Assembly: GCF_034377285.1 (NCBI RefSeq)
Contig: NZ_CP139715.1
Span: 2,030,001-2,094,000 of the forward strand
DNA length: 64,000 nt
Direction: 5' to 3'
Source: Thalassobaculum sp. OXR-137
Lineage (GTDB): Bacteria; Pseudomonadota; Alphaproteobacteria; Thalassobaculales; Thalassobaculaceae
The notes beneath the pieces were generated by a model that saw nothing but the letters and a program-made list of their open reading frames with translations, was not told the origin of the DNA and did not search any database. The position numbers were made by a program, and so were the translations under genes. How positions within the stretch are numbered: the stretch's first letter is position 1; each line of letters begins with the position of its first letter. Shown here piece by piece: positions 50,786 through 58,825 of this stretch.

Positions 50786-53700
50786 CTAGAAGAACCCGAA
50801 ATAGTTTTCCGTCAGGTCGGCGGTATGGATGCCGATGAGGCGAACATGCTGGCCGCCGAGATCGATCACCGCGTCGCCTTCCGCATTGTCGGTCGCCCGC
50901 GCGATTAGATCGGCGGCCGAGGAGATCGCCTGGCCGTTGACATGGGTGCGGATCATCAGCATGTCGCCGGCCGCCACGTCGAAATCGGCCACCACGTCGA
51001 AGCCGTTGCCGTTATCGATGTAGATCTTGTCCGCGCCGCTGCCGGTATAGATCCAGTCGACCCCTTCGCCGCCGTAGAATGCGTCGTCGCCGGCGCCGCC
51101 GCCGAGTACGTCGATCGACGTCCCGTCGCCGCCCTGCTCGCTCGACAGACCGCCATACAGCGTGTCGTTGCCGTCGCCGCCGATCAGGGTGTCGGCCCCC
51201 TTGTTGCCGTAGAGCAGATCGTCCCCCTGGTTGCCGTGAACCAGATCCGCCTGCTGGCCGCCATAGAGGCTGTCAGCGTCCTGGCCGCCATACAGGGTGT
51301 CGGCGCCCCGGTTGCCGTAGACCACGTCATTGGCCTGGTTGCCGTAGACGACGTCGTCGTTCTGCCCGCCATAGACCGCGTCGTTCTCGGTTCCGCCGAG
51401 AACCCTGTCGTTACCTTCATTGCCGTACAGGAAGTCCCGGCCGCTGCCGGACCCGATCGTGTCCGCGCCGGCGCCGCCGAACAGGGTGTCGTCGCCGACG
51501 CCGAGCGAGATGAACTGACTGTTGTCGTCGCCGGTCACGTAGTTGTCGCCGGCCCCGCCGGTTACCGTGGACGAGCCCATGACGGAGGCGAACTCAATAT
51601 TGTCGAGCTGCAGGGTGGACCCGGACGGCAGGGAGCGCAGGTCGATGACGAAGGCCTCCGACTGGCTGCCGCCGCTGGTGCCGGTGATGACGATCGGACT
51701 GCTGAGGGAGGACGATGTGGTGGTCGGCACGATCGTCCGCACGTCCAGGGTGGTGGTCTCTGACAGCCTGGTCAGGAACGTCTGCGCACCCGATACCAGC
51801 CCCGTCTCAGCCGTCGATCCGCGGGCCTGGATCGAGGTCACCAGGGTCGTCAGCGCATTCTGCGGGGTCTGGGCGGTGGTCGGCCCTTCCGAGGTGATCG
51901 TCGTCTGCGGCGGCAGGGTGGCGGTAACCACATTGCCGTTGTTATTGGTGTTCTGAACGATCGCGGCCGAGCCCGAGGCTGTGCCGTTGTTCGTGATGGT
52001 TTGGGCTGTCGACGTCGCACCGCCGCCTGGCTGGACCGTGGGCGTACTAGGCGCGACGACGATGGTCGGCGTACCGCTGCCGGTGTCTCCACCGCCACCA
52101 GATGAGGGGGCGATCAGCGTGATCGTGGTATTGCCGGCTGCGAAAACCGCGTTGAACGTGCCGCTCGCCGACGTTATGCCGGTGAGCGTGGTCTCGACGC
52201 TGCCGCTGATGTCGATCGTGCCGCTTGCGGTCGTGCCGTTCAGAGCCGACAGATCCTTGCCGGTGACCACGATGCTGTCGCCCGCCGCGAAGTCGGAGAT
52301 CGTGTCGCCGTTGAAATCGGCCGCACTTCCGGAGAAGGTATCGGTCCCGTCGCCGCCGGCAAGCGTGTCGAACCCGCTTCCGCCGCTGACTATGTCGTTC
52401 CCGGCGCCGCCGCTTACGGCGTCCGCGCCGCCCGCGCCGATCACCGTGTCGTCGCCGGCACCGCCGTCGAGGGTGTCGCCCCCGGCACTTCCGGAGACAG
52501 ACTGACTGCCGGTGGAGCCCGTCACCACGAAGTGATCTTGCCCGCTGTCGCCGGCGGTCAGGGTTTTGCCGGCGGCCTGGGCAGCCGTCAGGGTGATCGT
52601 CTGCGCACCGGCATCCGCCGCGGTCGCCAAGGTCTCGATGGGGGTGATGTTTGCGGTGGTGATCGATCCCGTTGCTGACAGGGTCACCGTCTCGGTCGCG
52701 GCCGCCGTCGTGGTGCCGGTGAAGCCGTTGAGTTGCGCCGCCGTCATTGTGACGGACGCGTCGTTGTCGAGCGTCAGGTTTTCGAAATTGCTGACCGTCG
52801 CGCCGGAGAGGTTGTCGCCGGTATCGAGGATCAGTGTATCGGAGCCCCCGGCTCCGCCGTTCAACGTGCCGGTCAGCGTGTCGATCGACGTGCTCGACTG
52901 TACCGTCTGGTTCGCGCCGGCACTGCCGGTCACGTTCTGCCCCGCGGCCCCAAGTGTGAACGTGAAGGCGGCGTCGAGGGTATAGGTCTCGATATCCGCA
53001 TCGCCGGTGACGGTGCCGTCGCCGTTGGCCGCGTTTAGCGTAATTCCTTCCGTCCCGCTGTTGCCGTTGATGGTCGTGAAGCCGTCGTGCTGGCTCTCCG
53101 ACATCGTGGCGGTCGCGTTTGCCGACAGGGTGACGGTCTCGAACGAGGTCAGCGTGAAGCCGGTCGTGGTCAGGTCGCTGCCGTCAGCCAGAATGACGGT
53201 GTCCGTTCCGTTCCCGCCATTCGCCACGGAAGTGCTGCTGATGTGGCTCGCGCTGGCGATGGTCAGCGTGTCGTCGGTGGCGCCGAAGGTCGAGGCCGGG
53301 TTGAGACTGGTCCCGTTGGTCGTATTGAACCCGGCAGCCGTCGTGGTCGCCGAAACGCTGGGGCTGGCGAAGGTGATCAGCGTGTTGCCGTTGGAATCCG
53401 CGACGGAGGAAATCGTCAAGGTGCTGGTCAGATTGGACACCGTTCCAATGCTGACCTCCGGCGAGGCGAAGGTTGTGGCGTTGGTGTCGATTTCCAGATT
53501 GGTGCCGTTGAACCGGACATTGGACGTCGACAGGCCGGTGACGCCGGTGAGCAGGATGGAATCCGATGTGGTCAGGTCGGTGACCGTGTCCCCGTTTAGA
53601 TCGCTGACGCTGCCGGTGAAGACATCGGCGTCGTCGCCGCCGGTCAGTCTGTCCGCGCCGGCGCCGCCGCCGAGCGTGTCCGCACCGGCGCCGCCGTCCA

Positions 53701-56548
53701 GCGTGTCGGTTCCGGCGCTGCCCGTGACGCTCTGGGCGCCGGTCGCGCCGGTGACGACGAAATGGTCGTTGCCGGTATCCGCCGCGGTCAGCGTCTTGCC
53801 GGCGGCGATCGAGGCGGCGAGCGTGATGGTCTCCGACCCACCGCTGGCGGTGGAGAGGGTTTCGATGGCGCCGAGGTTGGAGCCGCTGATGGTTCCGGTG
53901 GCGCTCAGGATCACCGTCTCGGAGCCGGCGCCGGTGACGGTGCCGCTGAAGCCGTTCAGTTGACCCGCCGTCATGGTGACGGACGCACCGCTGGCGAGGG
54001 TCAGGTCCTCGATATTGGTGATCGTCGCGCCGGAGATATTGGCGCCGCTGCCGAGCGACAGGATGTCGTTGACCGTACCCTCGCCGGTCAGCGTGCCGGC
54101 GAGGGTCAGGGTTCCGGTATCGAATGTCACCGCATCGCTGGTCGAGGTGGCGCTGACGCTGTGGCCCGCACTGTTCACCGTGACGGTACGGGTGTTGGTG
54201 CTGTCGTCGCCGACTGTGTAGTTCTCGATGGCACTGGCCGTGGAGAGAGTGCCGTCGCCCGACAGCGTCACCGTCTCGCTGCCTCCGGCGGTGATTATTC
54301 CGGCGGCGAAAGTGTTGAACTGCGACAGGCTCATCGTCACCGACGCATTGCCGGCCAATGTCAGGTTCTCGACCCCCGATATGGCGGCACCGGAGAAGTT
54401 GGTTCCGGTGGTCGCCTGGATGACATCGGTGCCGGCACCGCCCGAGAGCGTCCCGGTATAGGTCAGGCCCTGGAAGGTGATGGTGTCGTTGCCGGTCGAG
54501 CCGGTGATGTTCTGCGCGCCGCCGGCGACCGTGACCGCGTTGGCGACTCCCAGGACATAGTTCTCCACCGCCGTCTGCGTCTGGAAGCCGTTGGTGTATG
54601 CCGAGATCGTGATGGTATCGTTGCCCGTCGCGGTGACCGAGGAGAACGCATCGTGCTGCGCTTCCGTCATGGTCACCGACGCACCGCCGGTGAGCGTCAG
54701 GGTCTCGAAACCGCTCACGGTGGCGCCGGCGATGTTGGCACCGGTGCCGAGCTGAAGGATATCGGTGCCGGTGCCGCCGCTCAGGGTACCGGTCGCGGTG
54801 AGGGTTCCGACATTGACTGTGTCGGCCCCGGTGCTGCCGGTGACGTTCTGGCTGGCGGCGCCCAGGGTGAAGGCGATCCCGGCGGCATTGAGGACGTAGG
54901 TCTCGACTGCCGCGTTGCCGGTTGTGCTCGTGTCGCCGCCAGTCGCCGAGAAGGTGATCTGGTCGGCGCCTCCTCCCCCCGTCATGCTGGAGAAGCCGTC
55001 GTGCTGGGCCACCGTCATGGTGACGGAGGGGCTGTTGGTGAGGCTTAGAATCTCGAAATTGCTGACCGTGGCATCGGCGATGTTCACGTTGGTGTTCAGC
55101 AGCAGTCTGTCGCTACCTCCCGCACCGCCATTCAAGATGCCGCTCAGAGCGCTGATGCCGCTGCCGACCCTCACGGTCTGATCGGCAGCATCGCTCCCGG
55201 TCACGTTCTGGCCGGCCGTTCCGATCGAGAACGTGAACGCCCCGTTGAGGGTGAAGGACTCGATATTGGCACTGCCGATCACCGTCCCGTCGCCATTTGC
55301 CGAAGACAGGACGATCGTCTCCGTCCCGGTATTGCCGTTGACGGTCGTGAACGCCTCGTACTGGGTCTCCGACATCGTCGCGGTGGCGTTGGCAGCCAGC
55401 GTCAGCGTTTCGAACGAGGTCAGGGTGAAGCCAGCGGTGGAGAGGTCGCTGCCGTTGGCCAGGATGAGCGTGTCCGTGCCGCCGCCGCCGTTCGCCACGG
55501 ACGTGCTGGTGATATGGCTGGCATCGGCAACCGTCAGGGTGTCGTCGGCACTGCCAAAGGTGGAGGCTGGTGTCAGGTTGGTGCCGTTCGTGGTGTTGAA
55601 CCCGGCCGCATTCGTCGTCGCGTTGACATTGGCGACGGTGAAGGTGATCTGATCGACCCCGGCAAAGTAGTTCCCGCCCCCGGAATAGGACACCGTGATC
55701 GTGGTGATGCCGGTCCAATCGGCGGGGCTGAGGTCCGTGTGAAAGTTTGAAACGCTTGTCTCAAGCACCTGAGCGGGGGTACCCGCAGAGGGCGTGAGGA
55801 CATAGTTTCCGCCTGTGTTGGCGGGATTGCTGGCCTCCCAATAGGCCAAAGCCGTTACGGTCACCGGTGCACTGAAGGTCAGTGTCATCGTGCCGTTCAC
55901 GACGGTGGTGCTGTCCAGGAAATTGCCGGATACGCCGCCGGTGCTGCTTGTCGACAGGTTCCCGCCGTCCGAGCGGGTCGCGGTCAGGGTGACGCCGCTG
56001 ACCGTCTGCGTCAGGGTCGCGGTTCCCGATCCCGTTACCGATTCAAAATCGAAGACCGCAAGCCGATATGGGTAGGAGTCGAGTGCTTCGGCTCTGAACA
56101 CCGATGCAAGAACCGGCAGGCCGTCCCACCCCGCGGTGCCGCCAAGGTCAGCGGAGGCTGCGGAGACCGTCACGCCCAGAGCCGTCTCGAGAGTATCCAC
56201 GAATTCTGCGCCGTCCGGGCCCGCTCCTGTCGCACACGAGGCCAGAACGAGGTCGGCGTCCGGTGTTAGCGCCGCCCTGATGCTTGCGAGGGCCTCTTCG
56301 CTGTCGCGCAGGGCGGCGCGGTCGAGGCGCTTGCCTGAGAGTTCTATGACTCCCGGCGAACCGTGCGCCAGAACGACGAGACGCTCCACATTGCGTCTGC
56401 TCGAGAGGATTGACGCAATTTCCCAAAGCGGATCGCCGATGCCGCGCAGCAGGTGACATGTATCGTCTGGACGCAGGCCGGATAACAGAATTTCAGCGCG
56501 GTCTATCCGCCGATCGATGAACACGATCGTATTCTGCTTGCGAATCAA
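50786..56548 (-). CDS. giant DUF4347 / RTX calcium-binding repeat protein (1920 aa), probable type I secreted adhesin
   Basis: Residues 5-165 form a DUF4347 domain with His62 in V-V-L-A-H-G-S and Cys105 in D-L-V-L-A-S-C-A, the arrangement of clan CD cysteine peptidases. After a beta domain (about 166-300) come about 1200 residues of Thr/Ser/Gly-rich repeats with the recurring V-T-M-T-x-A-Q motif, including a block of about 200 residues present twice. Two short RTX clusters occur in the middle. The C-terminus (51020-51520 in DNA) is a long RTX array with G-G-x-G-x-D-x-L and Y-G-(G/N)-(Q/N) units, then a capping domain and the hydrophobic end N-Y-F-G-F-F. There is no Sec signal, which fits type I secretion, but no transporter gene is adjacent. 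The start is TTG 56548, the only near start after an in-frame stop. Confidence 0.9.
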   Translation of the reverse strand: MIRKQNTIVFIDRRIDRAEILLSGLRPDDTCHLLRGIGDPLWEIASILSSRRNVERLVVLAHGSPGVIELSGKRLDRAALRDSEEALASIRAALTPDADLVLASCATGAGPDGAEFVDTLETALGVTVSAASADLGGTAGWDGLPVLASVFRAEALDSYPYRLAVFDFESVTGSGTATLTQTVSGVTLTATRSDGGNLSTSSTGGVSGNFLDSTTVVNGTMTLTFSAPVTVTALAYWEASNPANTGGNYVLTPSAGTPAQVLETSVSNFHTDLSPADWTGITTITVSYSGGGNYFAGVDQITFTVANVNATTNAAGFNTTNGTNLTPASTFGSADDTLTVADASHITSTSVANGGGGTDTLILANGSDLSTAGFTLTSFETLTLAANATATMSETQYEAFTTVNGNTGTETIVLSSANGDGTVIGSANIESFTLNGAFTFSIGTAGQNVTGSDAADQTVRVGSGISALSGILNGGAGGSDRLLLNTNVNIADATVSNFEILSLTNSPSVTMTVAQHDGFSSMTGGGGADQITFSATGGDTSTTGNAAVETYVLNAAGIAFTLGAASQNVTGSTGADTVNVGTLTATGTLSGGTGTDILQLGTGANIAGATVSGFETLTLTGGASVTMTEAQHDAFSSVTATGNDTITISAYTNGFQTQTAVENYVLGVANAVTVAGGAQNITGSTGNDTITFQGLTYTGTLSGGAGTDVIQATTGTNFSGAAISGVENLTLAGNASVTMSLSQFNTFAAGIITAGGSETVTLSGDGTLSTASAIENYTVGDDSTNTRTVTVNSAGHSVSATSTSDAVTFDTGTLTLAGTLTGEGTVNDILSLGSGANISGATITNIEDLTLASGASVTMTAGQLNGFSGTVTGAGSETVILSATGTISGSNLGAIETLSTASGGSETITLAASIAAGKTLTAADTGNDHFVVTGATGAQSVTGSAGTDTLDGGAGADTLGGGAGADRLTGGDDADVFTGSVSDLNGDTVTDLTTSDSILLTGVTGLSTSNVRFNGTNLEIDTNATTFASPEVSIGTVSNLTSTLTISSVADSNGNTLITFASPSVSATTTAAGFNTTNGTSLNPASTFGATDDTLTIASASHISSTSVANGGNGTDTVILADGSDLTTTGFTLTSFETVTLSANATATMSESQHDGFTTINGNSGTEGITLNAANGDGTVTGDADIETYTLDAAFTFTLGAAGQNVTGSAGANQTVQSSTSIDTLTGTLNGGAGGSDTLILDTGDNLSGATVSNFENLTLDNDASVTMTAAQLNGFTGTTTAAATETVTLSATGSITTANITPIETLATAADAGAQTITLTAAQAAGKTLTAGDSGQDHFVVTGSTGSQSVSGSAGGDTLDGGAGDDTVIGAGGADAVSGGAGNDIVSGGSGFDTLAGGDGTDTFSGSAADFNGDTISDFAAGDSIVVTGKDLSALNGTTASGTIDISGSVETTLTGITSASGTFNAVFAAGNTTITLIAPSSGGGGDTGSGTPTIVVAPSTPTVQPGGGATSTAQTITNNGTASGSAAIVQNTNNNGNVVTATLPPQTTITSEGPTTAQTPQNALTTLVTSIQARGSTAETGLVSGAQTFLTRLSETTTLDVRTIVPTTTSSSLSSPIVITGTSGGSQSEAFVIDLRSLPSGSTLQLDNIEFASVMGSSTVTGGAGDNYVTGDDNSQFISLGVGDDTLFGGAGADTIGSGSGRDFLYGNEGNDRVLGGTENDAVYGGQNDDVVYGNQANDVVYGNRGADTLYGGQDADSLYGGQQADLVHGNQGDDLLYGNKGADTLIGGDGNDTLYGGLSSEQGGDGTSIDVLGGGAGDDAFYGGEGVDWIYTGSGADKIYIDNGNGFDVVADFDVAAGDMLMIRTHVNGQAISSAADLIARATDNAEGDAVIDLGGQHVRLIGIHTADLTENYFGFF
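51180..51480 (-). repeat. tandem 27-bp repeats encoding RTX nonapeptides
   Basis: About eleven 27-bp units encode nine-residue repeats of form (V/L)-Y-G-(G/N)-(Q/N/K)-x-x-D-x. The Tyr and Asn/Gln positions are unusually uniform compared with G-G-x-G-x-D-x-L-x. Each pair should bind calcium in a parallel beta roll. Confidence 0.85.
52740..53345 (-). repeat. second copy of an internal block of about 200 residues in the RTX protein
   Basis: This block begins A-A-G-F-N-T-T-N-G-T-S-L-N-P-A-S-T-F and runs to A-T-V-S-N-F-E-N-L. It matches 55010-55625 residue by residue for most of its length, including the S-T-S-V-A-N-G-G and A-A-G-Q-N-V-T-G-S segments. Confidence 0.85.
55010..55625 (-). repeat. 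first copy of an internal block of about 200 residues in the RTX protein
   Basis: This block begins A-A-G-F-N-T-T-N-G-T-N-L-T-P-A-S-T-F and ends near A-T-V-S-N-F-E-I-L. It pairs with the block at 52740-53345; about 1.7 kb of other repeats separates them. Confidence 0.85.
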
Positions 56549-56942
56549 TGTCTGACCCCGGATCGCTCAAGGGAAGTGCTAAGAGATGGATGCTATCTAA
56601 AGTTTATAGTGCGACCTAACGAGCGCGTGTCAATCAATTAAGCAGAGTATAGTTGTATTCTTATAAAGCATTCAATTTCATGAACCTGGTTACCAAAATA
56701 AATTAAGAAAAATTGCAATCTGGAGTTCATAATTTAAGAAATTAAAGTTAATCATGCAATCATAACTGGATATTCCGATGCCAATCGGATGCTGGAGTGG
56801 GGTCACCGATCAAATTGGTGCGCTTGACCGCTTTGATCGCTGGTTTCATGGTTGATCTCGATCTGGAAAAGTCAGGTCCGTGGCCGCGACGACGGAGCGG
56901 CCGCCTCGCAGTTCGACGAAGCGGCCTTCTCCCCCCCCTGGC
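56549..56942. other. 394-bp AT-rich gene-free region
   Basis: The part from 56580 to 56780 is far richer in A+T than the rest of the window, with runs such as AAATTAAGAAAAATTG. The remaining part to 56942 is of normal composition. No open frame with coding character is present. It must contain the promoter of the giant RTX gene and the end of the collar-like gene's transcript. Such a composition fits acquired DNA or a target of nucleoid silencing proteins, but neither is shown. Confidence 0.6.
56603..56633 (-). promoter_or_regulatory. candidate sigma-70 promoter of the RTX gene
   Basis: On the minus strand TTGACA (56628-56633) and TATAAA (56603-56608) are separated by 19 bp, slightly longer than ideal. 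The implied transcript start is about 45-50 bp before the TTG start codon. Confidence 0.45.
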
Positions 56943-57656
56943 TTAGGTGCGCGGCGGATAGATTCCTTCCGTGGCGATGCAGAATTTCAGCCCCATAACC
57001 GGGCCCTGGATATTGAACGGTTCGGAACTGCCGGTGTCGCCTATATCAACGGTTCCCCCAGCGCTTTCGCCGCCCTCAATGGTCAGGCCGCCGAGCTCAA
57101 CCAGTTGCGCGCCCAGGCCGCCGGTGCCGAATATCGAGGTGCCGCCGCCGCCCGAAATGAAGCTTCCCGTCGCCGGAGTGTCCGTGCTGGCTCTGGCGGT
57201 GTAGGCCATGAGGGTACCCGTCGCGCCGGTTCCTGCCTCGGCGGTGAATTCCGCAGCGTGATCATGCTGAGCAAGCTCCTCACCTGTCAGCGTATGAGTT
57301 TCAGCCCCACGCCATTGCCCCAGCTGAATGGAAGTTAGTCCCGGACCCGTTCCGACCCCGATCGGCGCACGGCCCCGCATATCCGGATATGCGAACGAGG
57401 TGCGGCAGTCACCACCCCAAGTGCAGCCGAGCAGCGAGAAGAGGGCGCTGTTCTCCGAAATCGCGATCAGTTGCCCTTCCATGCTCGCATAGCCGCGGGG
57501 ACAGAACGATGCCGCCGTTATGCACACGGAGCCGATATAGACCGAGTCGCCGGGACCGCATGAAGCTTTGGCCTCGTTGGGGAACGCCGCTGCTACGGCA
57601 ACGCAGCAGACGGCCAGGGTTTCTCTGATCCGCCCAGAAAAGTGTTTCAGTGTCAT
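56943..57656 (-). CDS. secreted phage-tail-collar domain protein (MdpB-like)
   Basis: A 237-residue protein with a signal peptide (hydrophobic residues about 13-25, cleavage near A-K-A-S). The phage tail collar fold of microcystin-dependent-protein type follows: F-C-P-R-G-Y-A-S-M-E-G-Q-L-I-A-I-S-E-N-S-A-L-F-S-L-L-G then Y-P-D-M-R-G-R-A-P-I-G-V-G. L-G-Q-W-R-G-A-E and H-D-H are further family marks. Several cysteines suggest disulfides. The exported, chromosomally isolated form has no known role. GGGAGA lies before the ATG. It lies directly upstream of the RTX gene on the same strand, across the AT-rich gap. Confidence 0.82.
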   Translation of the reverse strand: MTLKHFSGRIRETLAVCCVAVAAAFPNEAKASCGPGDSVYIGSVCITAASFCPRGYASMEGQLIAISENSALFSLLGCTWGGDCRTSFAYPDMRGRAPIGVGTGPGLTSIQLGQWRGAETHTLTGEELAQHDHAAEFTAEAGTGATGTLMAYTARASTDTPATGSFISGGGGTSIFGTGGLGAQLVELGGLTIEGGESAGGTVDIGDTGSSEPFNIQGPVMGLKFCIATEGIYPPRT

Positions 57657-57789
57657 AGGGATCTCCCGAACTGTGTGACGGGACGAATATTATGTTATTC
57701 AACGCAACGTAACTACTAAAAAGTGTTTTTTAAAAAATATTACCATTAAAAATACGTATCCAGCGAGGTTGCATTGAGGTCTGGAAGGA

Positions 57790-58728
57790 TCAGGACAAAT
57801 CCCCCGCTATGTAGAACAGGGCGGAGAGCGTCAGGAGGCTCAGGGTCGTCGTGACGAGAATTCCGGTCGAGGTCCGGGCCACATAGATCCGGTAGCGCTG
57901 CACCAGCACGAAGAGATTGGCGCCCGTCGGCAGGGCGGCCATGAGGACGCAGATCATGAAGACCCTCGGCTGGTCGCTCAGCAGCCAGGTGGCGAAGATC
58001 CAGGTCAGGGCCGGGTGGACCAGGAGCTTGAGGACCGTCATCGAGGCAACTTCCGCGCGGCCTTCGCTCAGCGGCAGGCCGACCAGCGACAGGCCGATGG
58101 CGAACAGCGCGCAGGGTCCCGCCGCCGCGCCGAGGATGTTGCCGTAGGTCTGCACCGACGTCGGAACCGGCAGCCCCGCGAGCGCCCATAGGAACCCGAC
58201 GACCGGGGCGACCAGGATCGGACTCTTGCACACGGCACCCGCGACCTTGCGCAGCGCTGCGAGGCCCGAGCCGCTGTGCCGGTCGGTCTCGATCACCGCG
58301 GTCAGCACGGCGATGTTCAGGGCGGCGTTGACGATGGTGGCGATGATGGCCGGCGGCAGGGCGGCCTCGCCATAGGCGGTGAGCACCAGCGGGATGCCCA
58401 TATAGCCGACATTGCCGTAGATCCCGACCGTGCCATGGGTCGCCGCCTCGGAGAGCGATACTTTGAAGAAGGTCTTGGCGACCACGAAGCCGATGAGAAG
58501 GGTGCTGATCTGGCCGAGCAGGTAGGCCGCCAGGAACGGGCCGTTCAGCACGGTGGCGGTATCGATCTTCGCCATGGCGATGAACAGCAGCACCGGTAGG
58601 GCGAAATAGAACACGAAGCCGTTCAGCGCTTCGCTGCTGTCGCGGCCGAGGAGCTTGCGCCAGCCGGCCAGATAGCCGGTCAGGATCAGTCCGAAGACCG
58701 GGAGGACGACGTTGACGATGGAATTCAC
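57790..58728 (-). CDS. AEC family transporter (auxin efflux carrier type)
   Basis: A 312-residue integral membrane protein with about ten helices in two halves. Family marks are V-L-P-V-F-G-L-I-L-T-G-Y at the start, F-V-F-Y-F-A-L-P-V-L-L-F in helix two, G-N-V-G-Y-M-G-I-P-L, and the second-half A-A-L-P-T-G-A-N-L-F-V-L. The start is GTG at 58728, exactly where the family's first helix begins; a longer frame exists upstream without support. AEC carriers move organic anions such as malate or malonate. It lies at the end of the oxidoreductase/dioxygenase run and may export or import its substrate. Confidence 0.9.
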   Translation of the reverse strand: MNSIVNVVLPVFGLILTGYLAGWRKLLGRDSSEALNGFVFYFALPVLLFIAMAKIDTATVLNGPFLAAYLLGQISTLLIGFVVAKTFFKVSLSEAATHGTVGIYGNVGYMGIPLVLTAYGEAALPPAIIATIVNAALNIAVLTAVIETDRHSGSGLAALRKVAGAVCKSPILVAPVVGFLWALAGLPVPTSVQTYGNILGAAAGPCALFAIGLSLVGLPLSEGRAEVASMTVLKLLVHPALTWIFATWLLSDQPRVFMICVLMAALPTGANLFVLVQRYRIYVARTSTGILVTTTLSLLTLSALFYIAGDLS

Positions 58729-58825
58729 GAGCCTGGATCCGTTGGTGGGTTGGGGCGGAATATCGATATGCCTCGCCCCAACCCTCATGCGGATACAGGC
58801 TCTGGCGTGAAGGGTCAGGCGGCGC

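Noticed and set aside
51180-51480. Regular 27-bp repeats considered as a CRISPR array
   Set aside because: The units are contiguous with no unique spacers and translate in frame to RTX nonapeptides inside a long gene; no cas genes are present.
56943-57656. Tail-collar protein taken as a sign of a prophage
   Set aside because: No other phage gene is nearby and the protein has a signal peptide, which phage tail proteins lack. A stand-alone secreted protein is the better reading.
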